DNA from: an uncultured Pseudomonadota bacterium
GTDB taxonomy: Bacteria; Pseudomonadota; Gammaproteobacteria; Steroidobacterales; Steroidobacteraceae
NCBI GenBank assembly: GCA_903884235.1
Contig: CAISEB010000044.1
Span: forward strand, 29,218 to 93,217
Direction of reading: 5' to 3'
Length of the DNA: 64,000 nt
In this document: in pieces, positions 52,101 to 60,933 of the stretch
Position numbering within the stretch: the first letter of the stretch is position 1
Layout: each line of letters begins with the position of its first letter
Made by a program: the position numbers and the translations under genes
The notes under the pieces: generated by a model
What the model was told of the DNA's origin: nothing
What the model saw: the letters and a program-made list of their open reading frames with translations, nothing else
Database searches by the model: none

Positions 52101-52427
52101 TCGCACGCCGAGAAGGGCTATGAAATCCTCAAGGATGTCGACTTCCCGCTGCCGATCGCCGAAATCATCCGACAGCATCACGAACGCATGGATGGCAGCG
52201 GCTACCCGCTCGGGCTGAAGGGCGACGAGATTCGCATGGAGGCCCGGATCATCGCCGTCGCCGACGTCCTCGAAGCGATGGGATCGCACCGGCCATACCG
52301 GCCGAGCCTCGGCATCGACGCCGCGCTCGCCGAGATCGAGGCGCATCGCGGCACCGGGTTCGACGCGCGGGTCGTCGATGCCGCGATCCGGCTGGTGCGC
52401 GAGAAGGGCTACGTGCTTCCGGCCTAG
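49143..52427 (+). CDS. Membrane PAS/GAF HD-GYP c-di-GMP phosphodiesterase
   Basis: A ~1,094-residue sensor enzyme. Order: TM helix near residues 18-38, periplasmic sensor domain, TM near 300-320, PAS (KRYRAAIDASIDGYIVTDD), GAF (ERLNAFYVFLSHANAAIFNL), two more PAS (FLRVFESSPLPMHIWS; FRGMIEQTLSGVYVASADR) and HD-GYP. The last has the metal site GLVHDIGKIAIP and the GYP signature QHHERMDGSGYP, so it should hydrolyse c-di-GMP. GTG at 49143 with GAGGA at 49131-49135 is preferred; an ATG at 49026 would add an Arg-rich leader. Its stop shares CTAG (52424-52427) with the convergent gene. Confidence 0.9.
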   Translation: MQEHPVRSIDRWLNARSDAAVTATAAALLVAAGVVASASFQHYSAAVEHQAQRAMRARAESRRSEVEGVLRDRQADARILAARLESLPAHRGGGGFLEADAAPAIDRMFRETAASYHYRDIRLLDAQSNVLRALAGDREEPAESRAFRDALATGRQAFVDVHPSATGKRAFGWVQPLFSQGAATPTGLVFIDLNVDESLTQITATGLGESATEEALLVRAGEHDLDYITARRFVARRADDTLRRSAPALAAQVLGIPATASIAGIDYRHEYVVGAATPVQGTDWYVIVKADEAEIDAPVDAIRLAILSIMGVLATFLVIGARLIWRARQADLMQARISADKRYRAAIDASIDGYIVTDDAGVIIEANDSLLRMLGYDREAFVGRRMAEVQARTSPDACDEQIPAFRAAGEVRLQTRWYRADGDVAELAVSLIYVDAPGGGTFHGFVHDVGPELAARRRIERLNAFYVFLSHANAAIFNLREPQEILDAICHAAVRDGGFILVWAGFAEAGAATMKPASAYGDAAAYLHTLQITIDPVLPTSRGPTRDCLIQRRIVSVGDFQSDPSTAPWHEKGRRYGIHSSAAVPILVDGEAIAAITFYARERDYFDAELRDLLEETARNVSLALQAARAERERGRAEAARHESDERFLRVFESSPLPMHIWSIQDQTLRAVNRAHDKLFGYTGAEISDQERWAATIYPDPVYCATIRARFAKDIDTVMRGGPGTVVESPELKVRCKDGRTRVARAYMSIAGPDLLIQWLDLTEIKRQQADLIEGERRFRGMIEQTLSGVYVASADRIVYVNPRLESMLGYTRTELIGLDPFALVDPGHRDEAIRLSRRLHSGPGGVSGSLEARRKDGTQIVISLHATQGTWDGEPADIVMVQDVTESKRSEERIAAYIERLENTMRGTLQAVANMVDLRDPYTSGHERRVGIIAAAIAQELGWQPDACEHLQLIGLVHDIGKIAIPAEILSKPAKLTPLEYSLIKSHAEKGYEILKDVDFPLPIAEIIRQHHERMDGSGYPLGLKGDEIRMEARIIAVADVLEAMGSHRPYRPSLGIDAALAEIEAHRGTGFDARVVDAAIRLVREKGYVLPA

Positions 52428-53011
52428 GCTCCGCAATCCACGAGCGCGGCGCGCACCGCATTCGCGACGACCTCGACGCGGTCACATCGACGGAGGCGAT
52501 GCGGCACCTCGATCTGCACGCCCCGGCCACTCGCGCCGCGATTGCAGACGTTGTCGGGATGGGTGGCCGGAAAGCGGTGACCCGTCGTCGCCGCGACGAT
52601 CCCGGCGCTGGACATCGACTCCGCGATCGCCTGCGCGAGGGGCGTGTCCAGCCCCCCGATCAGGACGACCGGATCTTCGCCGTCGCAGCCGTGGATGGTG
52701 ACCACCCGCCGGCACCGCGCGATCAATGCCAGGCACTGCGGCTCGTCGAACCGGTGGCTGGTCAGATGCAACGCGCGATAGTTGTAGGCGGGCCGGCAGC
52801 CCTCGAACAGGTACAGATCGTGGTCCTCGCCCGCGATCGCAGTGGCGATCTCCGACGTGCCGTCCTCGATGCCGCCACCGTGTGGCGCCACGATCGCGAC
52901 GGACGATCCGGCTCGCGGACGCACCGTGATCCGGTAATCGAGGCCGAGGCGCTGCGCGCCCGCAAGGTCGGCGTAGCCCCGATAGTCGCGCGCATCGGGC
53001 AGGTCGGTCAT
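52424..53011 (-). CDS. Poly-gamma-glutamate hydrolase-like (DUF867) protein
   Basis: A 195-residue protein resembling phage and Bacillus poly-gamma-glutamate hydrolases (PghP). Motifs are IVAPHGGGIEDGTSEIA, the likely zinc site, EDHDLYLFEGC, LHLTSHRFDEPQCL, VVTIHGCDGEDPVVLIGGLD and the C-terminal GRGVQIEVPHRLR. Such enzymes hydrolyse gamma-linked polyglutamate with zinc. No phage genes surround it, and no polyglutamate synthesis genes are seen. ATG at 53011 (MTDLPDARDY) is preferred over one at 53071. Confidence 0.82.
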   Translation of the reverse strand: MTDLPDARDYRGYADLAGAQRLGLDYRITVRPRAGSSVAIVAPHGGGIEDGTSEIATAIAGEDHDLYLFEGCRPAYNYRALHLTSHRFDEPQCLALIARCRRVVTIHGCDGEDPVVLIGGLDTPLAQAIAESMSSAGIVAATTGHRFPATHPDNVCNRGASGRGVQIEVPHRLRRCDRVEVVANAVRAALVDCGA

Positions 53012-53130
53012 CGACACCGGGACACTCCGTGGAACAGGGACAACGCGCCCGTCGTCAGACCCACTTCCCAAGTCGATGGACGGTTGCTAGGGTGAAAGAA
53101 GACGCCAGCGACCATGGATGGTAGCCCATC

Positions 53131-55044
53131 GTGAAGCAGTTCATCGCATCCGCCCTCCTCCTCTGGGCGTGTGGCGCCGCGGCGCTGACGCCGGTCGATC
53201 CCTACGGGCAGCTGCCGGCCATCGAGGAGGCCGCGCTGGCCCCGGACGGTACGCGGATGGCGTTCATCCACACGGCCGGCGAGGAACGCTCGGTCGTCGT
53301 ATTCGATCTCAAGGACCACAGGATCGTGGCGGCGGCCCGCCTCGGCACGGCGCGGGTGCGGTCGCTCGAGTGGGCGGACGACCGGCGACTGATGCTGACC
53401 ACGTCGACGACCGGGATGCCATGGGGCCTGCGCGGCGAGGACACCGAGTGGCTGCAGCTCGCCATCTACGACCTCGGCACCCACAAGATCCGCTTCCTGC
53501 TCGATCACGTCGACGATTCCACGCGGACGATGAACACGATCGTCGGGCGGCCCGTGCTCCGCCACGCGGACAAGGGCACGGTGCTCTACCTGCACGGCAT
53601 CGCCGTCACCGACGTGACGGTCGCGGCGCTGTTCCGCGTCGAGCTCGATTCCACGCGCGAGCGCCTGATCCGGCAAGGCACCCGCTCGACGCTGTACTGG
53701 CTGATCGACGACAACGGCCAGATCGCGGCGGAGGAGTCGTACTACGAGGCCGAGAAGCAGTGGCAGATCCGCATCTACCGTGACGGCCATCCCGCCGAGG
53801 CGGTCGGCGACAAGGCGCCGATCGACGCGGCACGCATGCTCGGCCTGAGCGCCGACGGGCAGTCCGTCGTCGTCGCGCTGCTCGAGGACGACCACACGGT
53901 CTGGCGGACGTTGTCGCGCAAGGACGCGTCCTGGGGCGCGGAGCTGTCGCCGAATCACCTGCGCACGCGACTGCTGCTCGGCGACGGCAGCGACCGGATG
54001 ATCGGCGTGGCCTCCGAGCGCGACGAGACCAACTACCAGTTCGAGTCGCCGGAACTACAGGCGAACTGGGACTGGGTCGCGCGCGTGCTGCACAACGAGC
54101 GCGTCGAGTTGGTGTCGCTGTCGGCGAACGGCCGGCGGATCCTCGTCCGTGCGCTGGGCCCCCGCTCGGGCTATGCCTACTTCCTGGCCGATCTGGACGA
54201 GCACGTCGTCACCAACATCGGGGACGTGTACGCGAACCTCGGGCCGATCGCGGAAGTCCGCAAGATCACCTACGCGGCGGGCGATGGCCTGAAGATCCCC
54301 GCATACGTGACGCTGCCGCCCGGGCGCCCGGAACAGAAGCTGCCGCTCGTGGTACTGCCGCACGGCGGGCCGCAGGCGCGCGACCAGATGGATTTCGACT
54401 ACTTCGCACAGGCCTTCGCGGCCCGCGGCTACGTGGTGCTGCAGCCCAATTACCGGGGCTCCAACCTGAGCCGCAGCTGGGTCGAGCGTGGCTTCGGGGA
54501 ATTCGGCCGCAAGATGCAGTCCGACCTGTCGGATGGCATATCGAGCCTGGTCGCGAGCGGGCTCGTCGATCCGGCGCGAGTGTGCATCGTCGGCGCAAGC
54601 TACGGCGGCTATGCCGCGCTCGCGGGCGTGACCCTGCAGACCGGGATCTACCGCTGCGCCGTTTCGCTGGCCGGCATCTCGGACACGGACGAGATGCTGA
54701 AGCACGTACGGCGCGAGGAGGGCCACGGCCAGAAGATCGGCCTGCGCTACTGGGAGCGCTTCATGGGCGTCGAGGGGCCGGGCGACCCGCGCCTGAAGGA
54801 GATCTCGCCGATCAACCACCTGGACCGGCTCGAGGTCCCCGTGCTGCTGGTCCATGGCAAGGAGGACACGACCGTCCCCTTCGACCAGAGCGCCGACTTC
54901 GCCAAGGCGCTCAAGCGCGCGCACAAGTCCGTCGAGATGGTGACGCTCGACCAGGAGGATCACTATCTGTCGCGCCCGGCGACGCGCCTGCAGGCGCTGC
55001 GGGCGATCACGGCATTCGTCGAAAAGCACAATCCGGCCGACTGA
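53131..55044 (+). CDS. Exported S9-family prolyl oligopeptidase-like peptidase
   Basis: A 637-residue serine peptidase starting at GTG 53131, with a signal peptide (residues 4-19, CGAAA). The N-terminal ~370 residues form a beta-propeller (strand repeats such as RSLEWADDRRLMLTTST), the rest an alpha/beta hydrolase with Ser490 (GASYGGYAAL), Asp579 (HGKEDTTVPF) and His611 (EDHYLSRP). It should release dipeptides or small peptides from oligopeptides in the periplasm. It resembles acylaminoacyl-peptidase/DPP-type members. Confidence 0.92.
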   Translation: MKQFIASALLLWACGAAALTPVDPYGQLPAIEEAALAPDGTRMAFIHTAGEERSVVVFDLKDHRIVAAARLGTARVRSLEWADDRRLMLTTSTTGMPWGLRGEDTEWLQLAIYDLGTHKIRFLLDHVDDSTRTMNTIVGRPVLRHADKGTVLYLHGIAVTDVTVAALFRVELDSTRERLIRQGTRSTLYWLIDDNGQIAAEESYYEAEKQWQIRIYRDGHPAEAVGDKAPIDAARMLGLSADGQSVVVALLEDDHTVWRTLSRKDASWGAELSPNHLRTRLLLGDGSDRMIGVASERDETNYQFESPELQANWDWVARVLHNERVELVSLSANGRRILVRALGPRSGYAYFLADLDEHVVTNIGDVYANLGPIAEVRKITYAAGDGLKIPAYVTLPPGRPEQKLPLVVLPHGGPQARDQMDFDYFAQAFAARGYVVLQPNYRGSNLSRSWVERGFGEFGRKMQSDLSDGISSLVASGLVDPARVCIVGASYGGYAALAGVTLQTGIYRCAVSLAGISDTDEMLKHVRREEGHGQKIGLRYWERFMGVEGPGDPRLKEISPINHLDRLEVPVLLVHGKEDTTVPFDQSADFAKALKRAHKSVEMVTLDQEDHYLSRPATRLQALRAITAFVEKHNPAD

Positions 55045-55070
55045 CGCCGGCGACCGGGGTCGGGCGAGGC

Positions 55071-56003
55071 TCAATGGATCCCAAATGCGCGGGCGAGCGG
55101 CGCGGCGCCCGGCAGCGCGTCGATGGCGCCATGCAGGAGCACGCAGGCGTAGAGGTTGCGCGTCCGGGCCCAGATCAGGGCAAACGGGATGGCGGCGACC
55201 GACGGCACCGCGACCGCGTAGGCGATCGCGTCGAGCGCGGACGGCTGGGACCCGATTGCATCCAGGACGCCACCGCCCCGCAGCACGTACCCCGGGACGT
55301 GTGCGACCCCGAACACCAGCGCCGCGAGGATCGCGCCGGCCGCCGGGGATCCGGTGAGCGCCAGCAGCCGCGTCTGCAGCACGGCACGGAAGAAGAACTC
55401 CTCGACGAGTCCGGCCTCGACCGCCTGCCAGGCGAATGACAGCAGGACGACGCCGGCGAGCCCGACGCCGCTGAACTCGCCGGCGCGCAGCGGCGCGGCG
55501 CCGCGGCCGAAGAACCACTGGAACGCACCCAGTCCAAGCGCCAACACGAGGGTCGCGACGCCCTGACGCCCCCACATCGCTCGTAGCGCCGCGGAGCCGA
55601 GCCCGTAGACGGACGGGCGCCAGCCCAACCCGATACCCAGCGCAGCCCACGGCAGCACGACGAACACCACGAGCTTGCGCAGGACGCCGACGATCGCGTG
55701 CGGGCCGGGCGCGAGCCAGGCGCGGGGCAGCCCTGCGTCCAGCGGGCCGGCGCCGACCGTCAGGTAGCACGTCACCAGCGCGAGCAGGCCGAACACGACG
55801 AGGTTGGCGCGCCCGGTCGCGCCCCCCGGCGCGGGCCGCACGGCGCTCGACTTTCGCAGCAGGCTCCACGCCAGCAATGGGGACGCCACGCCGAGCACGA
55901 TGAGGACGCCGAGCGGCTCCTCGATGGGGACCACGCCGCGGACGGCGAGCCAGCCGATCGCGGCGAGGTAGGCGGTCCCGCCGACGCTGGCCGCCGCAAC
56001 CAT
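55071..56003 (-). CDS. CPBP-family intramembrane metalloprotease
   Basis: A 310-residue membrane protein of the CPBP (CAAX protease and bacteriocin-processing, Abi) family, with about eight hydrophobic segments. Active-site motifs are EAGLVEEFFFRAVLQ, FGVAHVPGYVL and a later His in LLHGAIDALPG. The ATG at 56003 is preferred; GTG at 56030 would add nine residues. Family members process prenylated proteins or leader peptides, and some protect against bacteriocins, but no substrate gene is adjacent. Confidence 0.87.
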   Translation of the reverse strand: MVAAASVGGTAYLAAIGWLAVRGVVPIEEPLGVLIVLGVASPLLAWSLLRKSSAVRPAPGGATGRANLVVFGLLALVTCYLTVGAGPLDAGLPRAWLAPGPHAIVGVLRKLVVFVVLPWAALGIGLGWRPSVYGLGSAALRAMWGRQGVATLVLALGLGAFQWFFGRGAAPLRAGEFSGVGLAGVVLLSFAWQAVEAGLVEEFFFRAVLQTRLLALTGSPAAGAILAALVFGVAHVPGYVLRGGGVLDAIGSQPSALDAIAYAVAVPSVAAIPFALIWARTRNLYACVLLHGAIDALPGAAPLARAFGIH

Positions 56004-56433
56004 CCTCGTGTCCAAGCAGGACCTCTCCACCGCTGACGCCGTGTCGTACGGTACCCGCGCACGCCTCCCCGTCGGCGCCGTCCGTCGCGGCCGCAGGGCG
56101 CTTCGTCGCGGCGACGCGGCGCATGCGGCGCCCCCGCGGGCGGCACGCCTGCTCCGGGCTCCCCCCGGGCGCAGGGGGGCCCCACCGTCGCCACCGCGGC
56201 GCCCCGCCCCGACGCGCTCGAACCACGATCAAATGCGTGACGAGCGTCACGAAGGCGCATGCTGGCGCTGGCGAGACCGGGAATCGCGCACAGAGCACGA
56301 TTTCCAAACGAGACTTGCATCGCAGGCGCGGCCGCGCCCCCTTGCCTGTCGTGCCCCAGCGACGCATGTTGGTCGCACGGGGCGAGTGACCGGATGGTTG
56401 CGGACCTGCTCACACGGACGTCAGGACGGGAAA
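56004..56433. other. 430-bp intergenic region with a CRP-like palindrome
   Basis: This stretch separates the divergent protease and GGDEF-EAL genes. Apart from the palindrome at 56236-56251 and GC-rich hairpins around 56119-56180, I see no gene; frames that stay open are Arg/Ala/Pro-rich. Confidence 0.6.
56236..56251. promoter_or_regulatory. CRP/Clp-like operator candidate
   Basis: CGTGACG-AG-CGTCACG contains the core GTGA-N6-TCAC used by CRP-family regulators. It lies 183 bp before the GGDEF-EAL gene and 233 bp before the divergent protease gene, so it could serve either. Confidence 0.5.
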
Positions 56434-59232
56434 GTGCCTCAACTGGGCGCGGTAGCGGACATCGCCACAGACCAGCGCGCCGGAGGTCCAGCACGCTGGA
56501 TCGACCGCCTGTGCGCCGGCCTCGTGGTCTATGTGGCCATCTGCGTCGCGTGGATGGTCACGGGAATCGGCGGCGAAACCGTCAGGCACTACGTCGGACT
56601 GCTTGCCGATACCCCTGCGGCCATCATCGCCCTGCTGGTGACCATCGAGGCGGCGCGACGCCAGCCGCCCGGCATCACCCGCACCGCCTGGAAGTGCCTC
56701 GCGATCGCGCTCGGCCTCTACGTCATCGGCACGTTGATCGGCGTCACGTCCTGGCTCGGCGGGCGCGACCCGTTCCCCGGTCCTGCGGACCTGTGCTTCC
56801 TTGCCTTCTACCCCTTCTTTTTCACGGCCGTCTTCCTGATGATCCGGGAACGCGCGGTCCGCATCCGCTGGACGCAGTTCCTGCTCGACGCGACGATCCT
56901 CGTCGCGGGCTTCGGCGCCTTCTTCTGGTTCCTGATCATCCGGCCGGCCTCCGCGAGCACCGAGCTCGACTTCCTCAAGAACGCCCTCAGCCAGGGCTAT
57001 ATCGCGCTCAATTGCATCCTCGTGCTCACGCTCGGCGTCCTGCTGCTGGCCGGCGGCGAGAACCAGAGCGGACGGCGCACCACCGTGCTTCTGTCGATCG
57101 GCTTCTCGGCGATGCTGCTCGGCGACGTCGCCTGGTCCGTCGCGAAGATCACCGGCCACTACCTCTCCGGCAACCTGCCCGACGTCCTCTACGTCTCGTG
57201 CTACGTGCCGCTTGCGTTCGCGGGCCGCGAACGCATGCGCACCGGCACACCGGACGCGCCGTCCCTGCGGTCCAAGTCGATCGAACAGGTGCTGCCGTAC
57301 GCGGCGATGCTCGCGGCGTTCCTCGTGCTCGTCAGCCTGACGAACGGAGTGACGGGCAGCCCGGCCACCGCGATGACCATCATCGTGTTCGCGCTTGCGC
57401 TCCTGGTGATGGTGCGCCAGGCCCTGGTGCTGCGCGAGGATGCCGTCACGCGGGAGCGCCGCGCGGCGCGCCTGGTCGAGGATCGCTATGCCTCGCTGAT
57501 CGCGAACGCCTCCGACGTGATCATGATCGTCGACGCCGACGGCACGGTGCGGTTCGCCTCGCCCGCCTCGGAGCACACCCTCGGGCTGCGCCCCGACGTC
57601 ATCGGTGGGTGCAGCCTGCTCGAACTCTGGACGGGCGGCGACGGCGAGCGCCTGCGATCCTTCCTGGCCGACGTCGCCGCCACGCAGGGCGAGCCGGTCG
57701 GTCCCGTCGAACTCTCGATCGAGCGCGACCGCAGTCGACACGTGCTGGAAATCGTCGGCAGCAACCTCGCCGGCGACCCCGCGGTACAGGGCCTCGCGCT
57801 CAATTTTCGCGACATCACCGAACGCAAGGCACTCGAGGAGCAGCTGCGCCAGCTCGCGTTCCACGACTCGCTGACGCTGCTCGCCAACCGCAGCCTGTTC
57901 AAGGACCGGGTCCAACACTCGCTCGCTCTCGCGCATCGCGGCGGCCACCAGGTCGCCGTCATGTTCCTCGACCTCGACAACTTCAAGAACGTCAACGACA
58001 CGCTCGGCCACGATGCGGGCGACCGGCTGCTGCAGGCCGTCGCGCAGCGGCTCGTCAAGTCGACACGCACCTCCGATACGGTCGCGAGGCTCGGCGGCGA
58101 TGAATTCGCGATCCTCGTCGAGGGCTTCCGCGAACCCGCCGAAGTCGAGCGGCTGGCGCGCCTCTTGATCGAGAGGCTGGACCAGCCGTTCACGCTGGGA
58201 GCGTCGCAGGTCCACGTCTCGGCGAGCATCGGTGTCGCATTCTCGACCGCGGAAGCCGGTGCCGACGCCCTGCTCAGCAAGGCGGACATTGCGATGTACC
58301 ACGCGAAGGCCGCCGGCAAGAACCGCTTCGTGCCGTTCCAGGCGCCGATGCAGGAGATGCTGCAGGAACGCATGCGGCTCGAGTCGGACATGCCTCGCGC
58401 GCTCGCGGACGAGGAATTCGTCGTCGAATACCAGCCGATCGTCGACCTCGGCACGCGCAGCCTGCTCGGCGTCGAGGCGCTGGTGCGCTGGCGCCATCCG
58501 GAACTCGGCCTGCTGATGCCGCGACGCTTCATCCAGATCGCCGAGGAGTCGGGCCAGATCGTGAAGCTCGGGCGCTGGGTCCTCGACCGGGCCTGCCGGG
58601 AAGTGCGGGAATGGCGCGACAACGTCGCTGGCGGCAGCAACCTGCGCGTATCCGTGAACATCTCCGGTCGCCACCTGCAGCACGGCGATCTCGTGCAGGA
58701 CGTCGCGCAGGCGCTCGCGCAATCCGGGCTGGAGCCCGGCAACCTCGTGATCGAGCTGACCGAAAGCACGATCATGCACAACACCGAGGCGAACCTCGCG
58801 CGGCTGCTGCAGCTCAAGGCACTCGGCGTGCGCCTGGCAATCGACGACTTCGGGACCGGCTATTCGTCGCTGTCGTACCTGCACCGCTTCCCGATCGACA
58901 TCCTCAAGATCGACCGCTCCTTAGTCAGCCGCCTGACGAACACCTACAACGGGCCCGAGCTCGCGCGGGCGGTCATCACGCTCGGCGAGACGCTCGGCCT
59001 CGACACCGTCGCGGAGGGCATCGAGCTGGAGGCGGAAGTCGAGGCACTGCTCGGGCTCGGCTGCGTCGCCGGGCAGGGCTTCCTGTTCGCGCAGTCCGGC
59101 TCCCTCGCGACGCTCGCCGCGAGCTCCTTCGTCGAGAAGCGCAACGCGCTGTGGACCACCGGCGCCAGCGACGAGGACCTCTCGCCGACCGGCCGCTTCA
59201 CTGCGCTGCGCGACGTCGCGGGAGCGGCCTGA
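56434..59232 (+). CDS. Membrane PAS-GGDEF-EAL c-di-GMP enzyme
   Basis: A 932-residue protein from a GTG at 56434. The N-terminal ~330 residues contain about nine hydrophobic segments (MASE-like sensor), then a PAS domain (YASLIANASDVIMIVDADG), a GGDEF domain with intact GGDEF at about residue 553 (RLGGDEFAILVEG), and an EAL domain with EAL at 681 (LGVEALVRWRHP), loop DDFGTGYSSLSYLHRFP and TVAEGIELEAEVEAL. Both active sites look complete, so it may make or break c-di-GMP depending on the signal. The HD-GYP protein nearby adds a second enzyme of this messenger. Confidence 0.93.
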   Translation: MPQLGAVADIATDQRAGGPARWIDRLCAGLVVYVAICVAWMVTGIGGETVRHYVGLLADTPAAIIALLVTIEAARRQPPGITRTAWKCLAIALGLYVIGTLIGVTSWLGGRDPFPGPADLCFLAFYPFFFTAVFLMIRERAVRIRWTQFLLDATILVAGFGAFFWFLIIRPASASTELDFLKNALSQGYIALNCILVLTLGVLLLAGGENQSGRRTTVLLSIGFSAMLLGDVAWSVAKITGHYLSGNLPDVLYVSCYVPLAFAGRERMRTGTPDAPSLRSKSIEQVLPYAAMLAAFLVLVSLTNGVTGSPATAMTIIVFALALLVMVRQALVLREDAVTRERRAARLVEDRYASLIANASDVIMIVDADGTVRFASPASEHTLGLRPDVIGGCSLLELWTGGDGERLRSFLADVAATQGEPVGPVELSIERDRSRHVLEIVGSNLAGDPAVQGLALNFRDITERKALEEQLRQLAFHDSLTLLANRSLFKDRVQHSLALAHRGGHQVAVMFLDLDNFKNVNDTLGHDAGDRLLQAVAQRLVKSTRTSDTVARLGGDEFAILVEGFREPAEVERLARLLIERLDQPFTLGASQVHVSASIGVAFSTAEAGADALLSKADIAMYHAKAAGKNRFVPFQAPMQEMLQERMRLESDMPRALADEEFVVEYQPIVDLGTRSLLGVEALVRWRHPELGLLMPRRFIQIAEESGQIVKLGRWVLDRACREVREWRDNVAGGSNLRVSVNISGRHLQHGDLVQDVAQALAQSGLEPGNLVIELTESTIMHNTEANLARLLQLKALGVRLAIDDFGTGYSSLSYLHRFPIDILKIDRSLVSRLTNTYNGPELARAVITLGETLGLDTVAEGIELEAEVEALLGLGCVAGQGFLFAQSGSLATLAASSFVEKRNALWTTGASDEDLSPTGRFTALRDVAGAA

Positions 59233-59332
59233 TCCCCACGACGCCGGCTCGATGGGCGCCGCGGGCTGCGGGGCGGCCAGGTAGGGCGTGACGGCGCTCG
59301 GAAATCGGCGCGATCTTGCTGATGCGGACGGC

Positions 59333-60097
59333 TCAGGCGCGACGGCTGACGATCGCGAAGCGGGCGCCCTGCGGATCCTGCAGGTGCGCGACCCATTCGC
59401 CGGTCGCCACCTGCACGGTCGGAGTGGTGACCGTGCCGCCGTTGGCGATCGCGCGGTCAAGGGCCGCCTGCGCACCATCGACATTGAAGACGATCACCCA
59501 GGCGGGCCGCTTCAGCTTCGCATCGGCCATCATGCCGCCGATGGCCGGCCCGCCTGCGACACCGAACAGGTGGTAGGTCCCGTGCGGGCCCATCGGGATC
59601 GCACCCGCCTTCGTCCATCCGAACTGGTCGAGGTAGAACCCGAGCGCCGTCTCGGCATCCGTCGCATGCAGCTCGTGCCAGCCCCCGTGTCCAGGCTTGC
59701 CCGGGGCGAAGGAGGTCGAGGGGCCGTCGCCGACGGGGGCGATGAGGTTCAGCAGCGCGCCCTGCGGATCGGCGACCATCGCGATTCGTCCGACGCCCGG
59801 GACGCTGAGGGGCTCGGCATGCACGTGGCCGCCGGCGCCGACGTACCGGGCCACGGCCCGGTCGAGGTTGGGAACCGAGACATACGGGAACCAGCGGGGG
59901 GGCATGCCGGCCGCCGCCGCGACCGGTGGGATCTCCATGACGCCGGCGACACCGGCGCCACTGGACTCGAACAGGCGGTAGTCGATATCGGCCTGACCTG
60001 AGTCGCGTGCGGTCCAGCCGAACAGCTCGCCGTAGAATGCGGCCGCGGCGCCGGGATCCCGGGTCATCAGTTCGTACCAGACAAACGTGCTGTCCAT
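59333..60097 (-). CDS. VOC-family (glyoxalase-fold) protein, two-domain
   Basis: A 254-residue protein of two tandem vicinal-oxygen-chelate modules. The first starts STFVWYELMTRDPGAAAAFY and the second GGWHELHATDAETALGFYLD; each has the beta-alpha-beta-beta-beta pattern (FPYVSVPNLDRAVARYVGAG; WVIVFNVDGAQAALDRAIAN). Proteins of this build (27-kDa antigen-like) include lyases and resistance proteins, but the substrate here is unknown. No export signal is present. Confidence 0.85.
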   Translation of the reverse strand: MDSTFVWYELMTRDPGAAAAFYGELFGWTARDSGQADIDYRLFESSGAGVAGVMEIPPVAAAAGMPPRWFPYVSVPNLDRAVARYVGAGGHVHAEPLSVPGVGRIAMVADPQGALLNLIAPVGDGPSTSFAPGKPGHGGWHELHATDAETALGFYLDQFGWTKAGAIPMGPHGTYHLFGVAGGPAIGGMMADAKLKRPAWVIVFNVDGAQAALDRAIANGGTVTTPTVQVATGEWVAHLQDPQGARFAIVSRRA

Positions 60098-60519
60098 GCG
60101 CGTCTCCTGTAGTGGGCGGCGCAGCGCCGCGGGGTGCCGGAGCAGAGGCTTGCCGCGGGTTGTCGCCGATCACCGGCACGCAGCCTGCGACGACCGGGGA
60201 TCGGACCCGGGCGTCGTGCCGCCCGCGTCCCACCGACCGACCATACCGACCTGCAGGTGGGGCGGCAAGAACCAGCGGGACCGACCCTGCACCGGCTGTC
60301 ATCCGGGCACGGCCCATCGCGGAACGGGGCGGTCGCGCGCGGCGCACTCGTCGCCCCCCGTCTCCTAGGGAGTTGGACTAGCGTGGCACGCCCTGCCGCA
60401 GTGGGTTTCCGCAGCTCAGTGCGTGTCTGTGATCGGCGTCGGTATCTGCACGCGTCCCACGTGGCAACGTTCGCGCAGGCCGGCGAGCATGGACCGACCG
60501 CGCAGGTGGAGGACGTGTC
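60098..60519. other. 422-bp region without an evident gene
   Basis: The region lies between the divergent VOC gene and the small membrane protein gene. It contains an AT-containing symmetrical stretch, CCTAGGGAGTTGGACTAG (60364-60381), that shares CTAGTC with the palindrome at 45533-45550, and a CCACGTGG palindrome at 60457-60464. No convincing ORF or RNA gene was seen. Confidence 0.5.
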
Positions 60520-60933
60520 ATGAGCCAGATTTGCCATCGCATGGACATGGTCAGCGACGAGTGGGCGATCGAGACGGTGGAAGTCGAGGTACCGCAGCGC
60601 CGTGTGCGGCCGCGCGCACCGTTGCTCGTCGAGCTGCCCTGCCCGCCCGTGGGCACGGCGCCCCCGGAGCCGACCGAGTTCGAATGCGAAGTCATGCAGA
60701 CCGCCGAGGTCGCGCGCTTCATGAGGCAGTCACCGCACGTCGTTCGCGTGCGAGCGCGGCGATGTGGCTGGTGCGCCGTCGCGGCGACGGTGATCACCGT
60801 CGGCACGGTCGCCGTTCCCGTCGCGATCTGGTTCGGAACGGTCCCCGTTGCACTGGCCGCCGGCTTCGGCTGGCACTGGGCGGTGCTCAATGGCGCGGCG
60901 GACCGACTCGAGCGGCGCAACGGCGGGGCATGA
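60520..60933 (+). CDS. Small membrane protein of unknown function
   Basis: A 137-residue protein with a good RBS (GGAGG at 60508-60512). The first ~80 residues are charged and cytosolic-looking, including ETVEVEVPQRRVRPR and CPPVGTAPPEPTEFECEVMQ. Two hydrophobic segments follow (CAVAATVITVGTVAVPVAIW, about 85-104, and TVPVALAAGFGWHWAVLNG). I do not recognise the family. It lies 316 bp before the P-type ATPase gene on the same strand and may be related to it, but this is only positional. Confidence 0.6.
   Translation: MSQICHRMDMVSDEWAIETVEVEVPQRRVRPRAPLLVELPCPPVGTAPPEPTEFECEVMQTAEVARFMRQSPHVVRVRARRCGWCAVAATVITVGTVAVPVAIWFGTVPVALAAGFGWHWAVLNGAADRLERRNGGA

Noticed and set aside
56410..58884. 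824-codon minus-strand open frame opposite the GGDEF-EAL gene
   Set aside because: Antisense composition; the plus strand has intact PAS, GGDEF and EAL motifs.
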